Part shown: positions 55,985-64,000 of the stretch, in pieces | How positions within the stretch are numbered: the stretch's first letter is position 1 | Layout of the letters: the number at the start of each line of letters is the position of its first letter | Source: Akanthomyces muscarius | Taxonomy: Eukaryota; Ascomycota; Sordariomycetes; Hypocreales; Cordycipitaceae | NCBI RefSeq assembly: GCF_028009165.1 | Contig: NC_079244.1 | Location: 3,286,001-3,350,000, forward strand | Direction: 5' to 3' | Length of the DNA: 64,000 nt | Translations under genes and position numbers: made by a program | Notes under the pieces: generated by a model | Told to the model about the DNA's origin: nothing | What the model saw: only the letters and a program-made list of their open reading frames with translations | Database searches by the model: none

Positions 55985-56782
55985 ATGTCGGAGCCCGCTC
56001 AATCACCCCCCAAGGATGCCGAGCAACCTATTCAATCACCTGGTGACGACGGGCAAATGGACGAACAGGATCACGCCGGCGCTTGGGACTTTGACGGCGT
56101 CAAGGAACAAGACAGATGGTTGCCCATAGCCAATGGTACGTCGCACGCTTTGGCTGTTGTCCAAGTACGCCGCTATTCGCAGTGCTAACCCTTGAATTAG
56201 TGGCTCGTATCATGAAGAACGCGCTGCCTGACAATGCCAAGATTGCCAAGGAAGCAAAAGAGTGCATGCAGGAGTGTGTTAGTGAATTCATCTCTTTCAT
56301 CACCAGCGAAGGTAAGTGTCTGCGTGTCTGCGCATTGCTTTTGGCAGTGAGCTGACATGATGTGTATAGCTTCCGAGAAATGTCAGCAAGAGAAGCGCAA
56401 GACTGTCAACGGCGAGGATATACTCTTTGCCATGACGTCGCTAGGCTTTGAGAACTATGCCGAGGCGCTCAAGGTCTATCTTTCAAAGTACCGAGAGGTA
56501 AGCGCGCGCTGCACTATCCTACTGGCGCAAGCACTGACGTTTTTGCAGCAACAAAATGCGACCAACCGCGAACGTGCCGCCGAGAACGTTCCATGGGGCG
56601 GCTCTGTAGGCGGTGAGCGACCTGAAAGCTCCGGACCCGGGACTGCTGGTTCCGCCACCGGAGAATATGCCGAGGGCGCAGGCAACACGGAGGCATCGGC
56701 CGACCCTAACTACATGTACACCTCCAGTGGCACTGCGCATAACGGATCTGCCCCGGCTGCCGGGTCTGCTGAGGGTTACTAG
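55985..56782 (+). CDS. HAP3: CCAAT-binding factor subunit Hap3 (NF-YB/HapC)
   Basis: Histone-fold subunit of the trimeric CCAAT-binding complex, which in fungi also controls iron and redox genes with HapX. Exons 55985-56135, 56201-56311, 56370-56497 and 56549-56782 give 207 residues. The NF-YB core spans about 44-132: [40 protein letters not shown], then [20 protein letters not shown] and [20 protein letters not shown]. All three core introns sit inside or at the edge of it and restore it exactly. The N-terminus is acidic; the C-terminus is Gly/Ser/Ala-rich. ATG 55985 is chosen because the open frame further 5' begins without ATG. Confidence 0.97.
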
Positions 56783-57841
56783 GCCGCTGGTTCGATCTGG
56801 TGACTAAGGCGTGTATTATGGCTTACGGCGACGAGCAATGTTGCCACCAGGATTGGATACTTGTTTTGTCTTGATTTCGAGAACGATTCAAGCATGTGGC
56901 GCTATATCTTTGTTTTGCTATTTGACCTCTGCCTTCGATTTCTTCCCTCCTTTGTTTTGATTTGGGACCTTTCTTGGCTTGCCAACTGGCTTCCTATACA
57001 ATAGATTTCGTTGAGACTGTTTCAGTCAATTGGCTGAGAGGCGTGGGAGATACGGCTACCGTTGTGAGGCATCAATGACCACCAAGATCAGAATTGTAGG
57101 ATAGCGAGATATGTCACCGAGCGAGTAATTGTTTGGTGGCATGGAAAGGCGGTGTCAAGTGTCAGCTAGACGATGCGTTGGGGATACAAACTGCAGCTAC
57201 CAAAGGAAACTACCGAGGCGCAGCATGCCAACTCTCGTGCTTAACCCAGCTGGTATTGCATTAAGACGAGGAGATTTGCAGAAGCTTGGCCGTTTTCCTC
57301 TTCTTCAATTAAGATACATTTCATTTGTTCAAGAAGCTATGATTTTGACAGGCGTCCCTTACCGATGCTCCCCCAGTGCACGGACCATTGTGACGATGGT
57401 TGACGCGGACACGGCGAGAGGCACGTGTGTACCCCCACTTTTCCATATAAAAAAAAATCCTGCGGCAGCCAAAACTTCCAGAATGGCCCGCCACCAAGGG
57501 TCTCCGCCAATGTTCACTTTTTGTGCCCTGCATCTAGACAGCGGCTGGTATCTTTTCCCATCGTCAAGCAGCACCCCGGGGGCAAATTTACAGCGCGAGC
57601 ATATGCTACATCATCGCCGCGTGTTACAATTACTATGATAATATCTACCTGGCCTCTCTTAAAAACGCAGTGAATCTACATGCCTAGACCATAGCCGCCC
57701 GACCGTTGCTGGGGGGAAAACTCATCCGGCTAGTCGCAGCCAAGGAAAGCAAGACAAGTTGTTCCGGCGTCGCACAGCCCGTGCAAGACGAAAAAGGATA
57801 GCAGCCGAAGCACAAAAAAGAAGACACAAATACCATACTCC
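56783..57841. other. Intergenic, no gene seen
   Basis: HAP3 3' UTR and RRN3 promoter. An A-tract (57449-57457) is the only landmark. Confidence 0.5.
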
Positions 57842-59890
57842 ATGCGACCGTTCTCACCAGCTGCCAGAGTTCTGCCTGGCTCTGTGTCGCACAACTCGAC
57901 GCCCAAGTCTATCCTCAAGACTGCCTCTGTCCTGGGCCGCCGCAAGCACCAGCATGAGGTGAGCTCCGACATGCTCGAAGCGCCCGAAAGCCCGACGAAG
58001 CGACGAAAAGTCCTTTTCGACGACATCCGAAACATAACTTACGAGGTTGGCCGCCGCACGATGGAAGAGGTCAAACTCGAGGTGCGGACCGCCTTGGAAG
58101 GTCACCTCCGCGGTAACGATGGCCAGTACGACACCCTCAAGGAGATGTTTGCCAACGACAAACAGCGATATCTGCCCCCTGTTGTGGGCGAGGAGGACGA
58201 CACCCTCAAGCCGCACGAGCTGCAGGTCTATGTCATGGCACTCTCGAGCTGCGTCCCCATCCTCAAGAACAGAGAATGCAACGGCCTCGTGCGTGTGATT
58301 CTACAGTGCTCATGGCTCGGTAGAGACGATGCCTTTGTCAAATCCTTTATGCACTTCCTCGCCGCTCTGGTCAGCGCACAGGGCTCCTACCTTGGCACCG
58401 TCCTGTCCATGATTGTCGACAAGTTCCAGCTGAGCCGCCAGTCGACCTGGTCCGTCCCCGACTTTCCAGAGGTCACCCGCGAGACCATGCGCAAGCGCCT
58501 GCACTCGACCCTGCGCTATCTTCTGCAAATGTTCCCCTCGGCTGTCGGGGTTCTCGAGAGCCTGTTGAGCGCAAAGTTTCCCTTTCCGGACGACTCGGTG
58601 CAGACGCACATGGCCTACATCAACAACCTGCTCAAGGTCAGGGAATACATTCCCGACCTGCAGGATGAGATTCTCGACATAATACTCAACCGCGTCGTCA
58701 AGATTGATTCGCAAATGCAGCTGGATCTTGAGGATATCGACGATGACATCACCACTGCCGTGCTGTTTGCACTCCGCGAGAATCCTCACACAACATCTGA
58801 TTGGGAGCAGGACGAACTAGACGACAGCGACAATGAGTCCGTTGACAGTGAGGATCTGGACTTTGACGAAGAAGCCACAAGGATCAAGAACGTCAAGGAA
58901 AATGTCGAAAAGATGGACGCCGTTCTCGACACCCTATTCAAATTTTACACTCCCTTTTTCCTCAATCCGGGCTCCGACAAGGCCTTTGACGCCTTTACCA
59001 TTATCCTCCGCGAGTTTGACCACATGGTACTGCCTACATACAAATCCCGCCACACGCAATTCCTCATTTTCCACTTTGCGCAGCAGCACGAGCGTCTTAC
59101 CGATGCATTCTGCGGACAGCTCATTGCCACAGCGTTCCAGAGCAACACGCCCAACGTGCTGAAGCAAGCCGCCGCTGCCTACCTCGCTAGCTTCGTCGCT
59201 CGTGGCGCCCAGGTGCCGCGCAGTCTGGTGCGTACCATCTTCTCGCTTCTGCTGCACCATCTCGAGCAGTACCGTCGCAAGTACGAGCCGATCTGCCGCG
59301 GTCCTGATTTGAAGCGATTCCACCCCTATTACAGCCTGGTACAGGCGACACTGTACATCTTTTGCTTCCGCTGGCAAGACCTCGTCGTGGCGGCGCCGGA
59401 ACTCGTCGACGCGGACGATGCGGCCTCGTACATAGGCCAGGACCTGGAGTGGATCGGCAGCTCCCGCAAAGACCTCTCTGTCCAAATCTTTGGCAAGCTG
59501 AACCCACTTAAGGTGTGCGCGCCCGTTATTGTCGAAGAATTCGCCAAGTTGGCCCATCGGCTCAACTTCATGTATGTCTATCCGCTGGTGGAAAGCAACA
59601 AACGCATACGACTCACTCAGTATTTGTCGTCGACGTACGCGACGGGCGGCGCGCTCCGGGATGCTGGCTACGACGGCCAGGAGGAGAGCTTCCACCAGCT
59701 GGACCCGTACTTTCCCTTTGACCCGTACCAGCTGCCCGTCAGCAAACGTTGGCTCGAACACGACTACGTGCACTGGAAGTCGGTGCCTGGCCTGAATGCG
59801 GATGACGATAGCGATGACAGCGACGACATGGATGACGACGACGACGCGCTCGAAGAGGCCACTGCGACAGACAGCGACGGCGATGACTGA
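57842..59890 (+). CDS. RRN3: RNA polymerase I transcription initiation factor Rrn3
   Basis: Binds Pol I and brings it to rDNA promoters; activity is tied to growth signals. A single exon of 682 residues. The N-terminal 60 residues are Ser/Arg-rich (ESPTKRRKV looks like a nuclear signal). The HEAT-like body starts near 75 and holds the family phrases LSSCVPILKNRECNGLVRVI, SFMHFLAALVSAQGSYLGTV, LDTLFKFYTPFFLNPGSDKA and RFHPYYSLVQATLYIFCFRW. Two acidic segments interrupt or end it: DELDDSDNESVDSEDLDFDE (about 325-345) and an Asp/Glu tail of about 30 residues. Both are typical of fungal Rrn3. No intron is present. Confidence 0.96.
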   Translation: MRPFSPAARVLPGSVSHNSTPKSILKTASVLGRRKHQHEVSSDMLEAPESPTKRRKVLFDDIRNITYEVGRRTMEEVKLEVRTALEGHLRGNDGQYDTLKEMFANDKQRYLPPVVGEEDDTLKPHELQVYVMALSSCVPILKNRECNGLVRVILQCSWLGRDDAFVKSFMHFLAALVSAQGSYLGTVLSMIVDKFQLSRQSTWSVPDFPEVTRETMRKRLHSTLRYLLQMFPSAVGVLESLLSAKFPFPDDSVQTHMAYINNLLKVREYIPDLQDEILDIILNRVVKIDSQMQLDLEDIDDDITTAVLFALRENPHTTSDWEQDELDDSDNESVDSEDLDFDEEATRIKNVKENVEKMDAVLDTLFKFYTPFFLNPGSDKAFDAFTIILREFDHMVLPTYKSRHTQFLIFHFAQQHERLTDAFCGQLIATAFQSNTPNVLKQAAAAYLASFVARGAQVPRSLVRTIFSLLLHHLEQYRRKYEPICRGPDLKRFHPYYSLVQATLYIFCFRWQDLVVAAPELVDADDAASYIGQDLEWIGSSRKDLSVQIFGKLNPLKVCAPVIVEEFAKLAHRLNFMYVYPLVESNKRIRLTQYLSSTYATGGALRDAGYDGQEESFHQLDPYFPFDPYQLPVSKRWLEHDYVHWKSVPGLNADDDSDDSDDMDDDDDALEEATATDSDGDD

Positions 59891-61216
59891 TTAAAAGTAT
59901 TAAAACTCAAAACAGGCTGAAAAGAGAGCCTTTGTCTGAATTGAAGGAAAATGGATTTATGAATGGATATACCAACGGACTAACTTTGTTTTATGATGGA
60001 AAGAGCCACAGATGGTGGAATTCATACCTGGCATTATATTTTTGTTTACATTTTAGCGTGGCGTTGACAGGAAAAGATTATTGGCTTTACAGTATACTTT
60101 TATACATATATTTCAAATATATTTCGCTACAAATCATCTTTTCGTCCTTCTTTGGAGAATTCTCCATGGTCTTCACAGTGGCCCGATTACTTGTTGTCAT
60201 AGCTATTGTGGATGACCCCATCCGAATTCAAGTTAATCCGGTATCATGCTTCCATTGTACAAGAAACACCATGGAAGGTTCATTCTCCTGCGGCAGTCGC
60301 CCTGTGGCCCGAAGGAGACGGCACACAGCCTTCTTGTCCGACGATCCGTGTCACCGCTACGTCACCACGTCGCTGGTCGAACATTGATGTAGACAGCATC
60401 GACCAACCTAGCTCAAGTCAAGTTGGCACAGCACCCATGTATTATGCCTAGCTGAGGGGAAAACGCGACCAATACGACCAGGTGGCTACACCTTCTCAAT
60501 GCCTCCCTCACTGCTTTCTTGGAATAAGCATGATTACTGGTAGTTGTTAGTGTCCCACCCCAACACCTAAAAGCTAGTCATCCAGTGAGAAGTGGCATTC
60601 CCGTTGCAAACAACGTGTGGAGACTGACCGGTGCCCAGGACAGTGGCGATTATACGGCAGCTGAACGAAGATCGGTACATATTCCCCGCAACAAGCCAAA
60701 GCCTGCCCACATACTGGTAAATCCTAGCACTCCACGATCTTGGCGGGCCCCAGGCTCGCCGTGTCAGCCGCCACTTTGCGTGGCGCCTCGATGTGGCATC
60801 GCCCATCGGGGTCCGGCAGGCTGGACTAGTGTGTCCATCGGGCCGGTCGCATTGCTCGCGTCTTTGGGCTCCTGCACCGGGGCCAAGTCGTGAGATGTGT
60901 AAGACAAAGCAAGTTTGTATTTTGTCTTGTCTTCAGCTAAAGCCGAAGCCTTTTTTCTCCTCGAAACACGGAGGTTCAAAAACATACATATGTAGTTTCT
61001 CAGGGATGCTACGAGGAAAATACACTGTACACGCTCTTGACTCCGTGGCCTAGACGGTGCGATGACACACCTGGACTTCAAGAAGTGGAGTATCATGGTA
61101 AAGTGGTACACAATAACAATTTCTGATTACTATTTGCCAGATTTAGCAGCTCAATTCAGCTAAAATGATGTACTAGTATCCCTGTCCGCGCAAGGCTATG
61201 TGCCCTTACACTGGCT
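59891..61216. other. Convergent intergenic region, no gene seen
   Basis: 3' sides of RRN3 and the defensin-like gene. AT-rich at 60080-60140. An open frame of 151 codons (59932-60387, plus) has atypical composition and no domain. Confidence 0.45.
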
Positions 61217-61738
61217 CTAGTTGCAGTAGCACACATCGCCGTGGCCCTTGTCCTGGCACTGACCACCCGGCTTTCCAATGTAAGTGCAGTGGTTATCACA
61301 GCACAGGCCGCTCGCCGGCGGAACCAGGCTGCAGCAGAAGCTGCGCGCCGTGAGCGGAGCCTCCTCGCGGGCCTCGACGCTGCTGTCTGCGATGTCGCGG
61401 AGGGCCGCCTCAACGGCCGCCTCGCGCACCTCGCGCTTCTCAAGATCCTCGCCGTCGACGTACGGCGCGATGCCGGCCTTGACTTCCTCCTCCCACAGCT
61501 GCTCCTCGGCATCAACCATGGCATAGCCATCGTCGCCGCGCTTCTTCTTAGGGTAGCACGCGCAGATGGTGTAGCCGGGGCAGCCGTCACGGGGCGCGCA
61601 GCGGCCGCCGCTGGGGTTGCCCTGCCGGGCGCACACCTTGCTGCACATTTCGTTGCCGCCAGTGAGGCAGGCAATGGAGTTGTGGCAGATGGCCGACGCG
61701 GTCGAGGCGAGAGCGAATGCGACAAGAGAAAACTTCAT
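61217..61738 (-). CDS. Secreted precursor with two defensin-like (CS-alpha-beta) domains
   Basis: Single exon, 173 residues. Signal peptide is about 1-16 (MKFSLVAFALASTASA). Domain 1 (17-63) has eight Cys at 18, 24, 32, 36, 47, 53, 59 and 61, with the C-x3-C (32/36) and C-x-C (59/61) spacing of the CS-alpha-beta fold and G45-R-C47 as gamma-core. KKKR (64-67) closes it. A linker (68-134) is strongly acidic and contains a second dibasic site (KR 101-102). Domain 2 (135-173) has eight Cys at 135, 136, 146, 147, 151, 161, 170 and 172, again with C-x3-C, G-x-C and C-x-C, and ends the protein at CYCN. Domain 2 resembles plectasin/micasin-type fungal defensins. Kex2 processing at the dibasic sites is inferred, as is antimicrobial activity. 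An effector role is an alternative. Confidence 0.82.
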   Translation of the reverse strand: MKFSLVAFALASTASAICHNSIACLTGGNEMCSKVCARQGNPSGGRCAPRDGCPGYTICACYPKKKRGDDGYAMVDAEEQLWEEEVKAGIAPYVDGEDLEKREVREAAVEAALRDIADSSVEAREEAPLTARSFCCSLVPPASGLCCDNHCTYIGKPGGQCQDKGHGDVCYCN

Positions 61739-62851
61739 TTTCGATTCTTCAGGAAGAGAGAGCTGGAGAGGTGAGCGTGTTAGTAGATGGATTATATAAA
61801 AGGGGCCCATTGGCTGCAAGGACAAGAGATGGGAGCTCACTTTGTAGCGGAGCTTGTTTGATGAATACACGATTCAATTTGTGTTGTTGTCATTGGGAAC
61901 GAGCGTTTTTGGAAGAGACCATCTCATCCATTTATACTTCGTCCAGTGAGCCAAGTTTACTCTCTTCTCGCGGATCATCAGTGCCCCAATGCGAAATACG
62001 GGAGCCCGAGCACAGCGAATACCCGAGAATACGGATGAACGTCTTTGCGTCTTATGGCAGAATTGAGGGGCAAAACATACTCTGCAGCTACGAGACAATC
62101 GGTGACGGCGATGGTGAGTCTTTAGGTACACATCGTGTACGTGGGATCGAGAGTAAGATGCCAAGATGGGCTTTCTTCAGCTTCTCCAGATACAGATGCG
62201 TACTAACGACAAAAATGGAAATTAACATGTTGGAAGCCTTGCAACATGATGCAAGTAATGCTGATCTGGAAGGAGTTGAATATAGCTGAACAGAATTGCA
62301 GCACCTGCGCCCAGTTCACCAGTCTAGTTTCTTTCAGCTTGAAAAACAATTCTGACCGACAGGCCGTTAGTGGTTGTCGAGATTCGCACTAGTCATACTA
62401 GTCATACTAACACGACAGAGGCGGCGCCCCAACCGTGTCCCTTTCGGGGTCCTGCATCGGGTATGCATTGCGGCTCGTCCGATGCGATTTCAGCCCAGCT
62501 TGGCATCTTGCCGTCGTCCACCAGATTTATGATGTCATGTTTCACGTTAGCAGGAAGAGCTGAAAATGTTCGTCTGCTGAATCCACAAGACTAATTGTCG
62601 AAGCTAGCTCTAGCGCTTATGTGTAAAAACCATTCATCGTTTCCTGTTGTGCTTTGAGCCGCGGCCGTGGTGTCGTCTAGGCCTCAGTAGTTCGCCCCCT
62701 CCCAATTGGGCAGATGAGGACGAGCCTAAATGGCTAGAAACAGAATTGTTGCGCACTATACGAATCCAAAAACGTGATTGGCGGGAGGAGTGTCTGTCTG
62801 TGGTTTCGAAACATTTTTTTCGGATATTGGTTTTTCTCCTATTGCCCTATC
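61739..62851. other. Intergenic between defensin-like gene and C6 regulator
   Basis: No supported gene. A short tandem repeat ACTAGTCAT occurs twice at 62388-62405. Confidence 0.5.
61791..61813 (-). promoter_or_regulatory. TATA box and CCAAT pentamer of the defensin-like gene
   Basis: On the minus strand CCAAT (61809-61813) precedes TTTATATAAT (61791-61800), which ends 53 bases before the start codon. Such a compact TATA promoter is unlike those of the housekeeping genes in the window and suggests inducible expression. CCAAT could be bound by the Hap complex, whose Hap3 subunit is encoded at 56 kb; this is only a possibility. Confidence 0.5.
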
Positions 62852-64000
62852 TCAACGAGTATTCTCCTGTTGCCCTGTCTCAACAAGGATCATCTCTTCC
62901 CAAGACAAGCCACGTCCTCCGAGAGCAATGGGCTTGTACGTGAACACGGCCAGACTACCATGCACATATCGCGAGTCTAAATCAACAGTCCACAGCCTGT
63001 CTAGGGTGGCTGGGAGTGAAGAGCCATCGGCAGACAGTGCTGTCTCCTCAATCTCCATGGTACGCTTCGCAAGACTACATATTAGTCGGGGATCCCACAC
63101 GCCTTCCTGGCGAGGATACGTTTTTAGTAACTCGATACATCGCCTCCGATGCTGACGATGTCGGCATTTCTTTCCGACCAGCCAGAGCTGCGGCATAATT
63201 TCCATATCAAAAGTAAAATCGCCACCTTTGCGCTGCAGGCCAAAAGACTGTAGTGACCGGACATAGAGCGCTATATACTCGTCGCAGAGATCCAAGATTG
63301 CCCGGAACTCGTCGAAATATGCGTCGTAACCGGATTCATCTGCGTCGAAACACGTGTGAAGCAGTATGACTAGTGACAGAAATTGGCTCTCGAGGACGAT
63401 ATGTACCATGCGTGATTCGGCCATATTTACCACTTCCCTTGTCACTGCTGCAGACGTAGCGCGGAAAGAAGCGCCCCACGAATTGAGATGCTCTAGCTGC
63501 AAATCGCGCCGAAGAAAACATTCAGACGGTGGTGTAGTAGCACTTTCCTTGTATCTGCTAACCTCAGCAGCAAATTTCAGCGTACACCCGACGAGTGTTG
63601 CGAGTGAAGTGCGCGCCTCATCCATGTACTGAAACAGGCTAACGCCGTCAACTGAGGGCTGTGCCACCCGTGACGAGGCCGCAAGCACGATGCGTTCCCG
63701 TAGCAGAGTTTCCGTCCGCCCGTAGAAGAATGCGGCAATGGTAAGCCGGTAGAAACCAGAGACAAGCGCCGACATGGCGCCATCGGCAGTCGTTGCCGAC
63801 CAGCCCGGCAGGCAGAGGCTTCCACCGCTGCGCTCGATACTCTGCTCCTTTGCAAGAATCCCCAGGCCGTGTTCAATGTGTAAAACTGCGCCGTCGTAAT
63901 CGCATTGCATCATGTTCAGGGCTGCAAAGAGAATGCAGCAAACCAGCGCCGCTGGAACTGCAACCCGGCCATGCCTATTTATCGATTGCTGAAGTGCTCG
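62852..64000 (-). CDS. C6 zinc-cluster type transcription regulator, C-terminal part (5' end off the window)
   Basis: The frame enters from the right edge and ends at TGA 62852-62854, giving about 382 residues. It begins RALQQSINRHGRVAVPAALV then CILFAALNMMQCDYDGAVLH, the typical phrase of the fungal-specific transcription factor middle region (A-x-QQ ... L-CILF-x-E---G-YD-AL-H---G--IL). Several helical segments follow, up to GLSWEEMILVET. The DNA-binding Zn2Cys6 domain would lie upstream, outside the window, so DNA-binding class is inferred from the middle region only. No intron is needed in the part seen. It lies 1.1 kb upstream of the defensin-like gene on the same strand. Confidence 0.75.
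   Translation of the reverse strand, partial: RALQQSINRHGRVAVPAALVCCILFAALNMMQCDYDGAVLHIEHGLGILAKEQSIERSGGSLCLPGWSATTADGAMSALVSGFYRLTIAAFFYGRTETLLRERIVLAASSRVAQPSVDGVSLFQYMDEARTSLATLVGCTLKFAAEVSRYKESATTPPSECFLRRDLQLEHLNSWGASFRATSAAVTREVVNMAESRMVHIVLESQFLSLVILLHTCFDADESGYDAYFDEFRAILDLCDEYIALYVRSLQSFGLQRKGGDFTFDMEIMPQLWLVGKKCRHRQHRRRCIELLKTYPRQEGVWDPRLICSLAKRTMEIEETALSADGSSLPATLDRLWTVDLDSRYVHGSLAVFTYKPIALGGRGLSWEEMILVETGQQENTR

Noticed and set aside
59932..60387. 151-codon plus-strand frame after RRN3
   Set aside because: AT-rich 3' region; the aromatic-rich product looks like translated non-coding DNA.

Overview
The window reads as nuclear DNA of a filamentous ascomycete (Pezizomycotina). Most genes carry short introns of about 45 to 120 nt with GTRNGT donors, an internal CTAAC/CTAAT branch site and an AG acceptor. 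Several proteins are ascomycete-specific types (DUF3405, a Sordariomycete-type PKA regulatory subunit, a C6 zinc-cluster regulator). The protein sequences look most like Sordariomycetes, probably Hypocreales, but the exact genus cannot be read from the sequence. I see no rRNA, tRNA, CRISPR array or intact transposon.

Left part (1-21 kb). A trifunctional C1-tetrahydrofolate synthase with an unusually long mitochondrial-type leader is followed by a SAP-like/multi-TM membrane protein, a type II DUF3405 protein, a DHA1-type MFS exporter and a replication-licensing factor Cdt1 with a PCNA-binding motif. Gene spacing is loose (1.3-2.5 kb).

Middle part (21-45 kb). A gene-poor 4 kb stretch (21.3-25.4 kb) is rich in A-tracts and in palindromes built on AGGTACCT. 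Then come a GNAT acetyltransferase, gamma-tubulin complex protein GCP3 divergent from the SAGA subunit Ada1, the PKA regulatory subunit, the splicing factor SPF27, a secreted lysozyme-like protein of bacterial type, another gene-poor 3.3 kb stretch, a HAD phosphatase, pyroglutamyl peptidase and a 56-residue Cys-rich protein.

Right part (45-60 kb). This is a compact block of conserved eukaryotic core genes, several in head-to-head pairs: Kelch protein KEL3, cap hypermethylase TGS1 / GRASP, OST2 (DAD1) / TMEM14, CMC2 / prefoldin 2, then HAP3 and RRN3. They serve RNA processing, Golgi and ER function, mitochondrial assembly, chaperoning and transcription. Nothing suggests a shared pathway; the pairs share short intergenic promoters.

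Right edge (60-64 kb). A secreted precursor holds two complete 8-Cys defensin-like (CS-alpha-beta) domains joined by an acidic linker with dibasic sites. It lies 1.1 kb downstream of a C6-type transcription factor that runs off the window. This gene, with the lysozyme-like protein at 37 kb, is the most interesting accessory content: both look like secreted factors that could act on bacteria.

Exon boundaries were set by hand from splice consensus plus reading-frame and family continuity, and each is stated in the entry. Family assignments are by recognition, without any database search.
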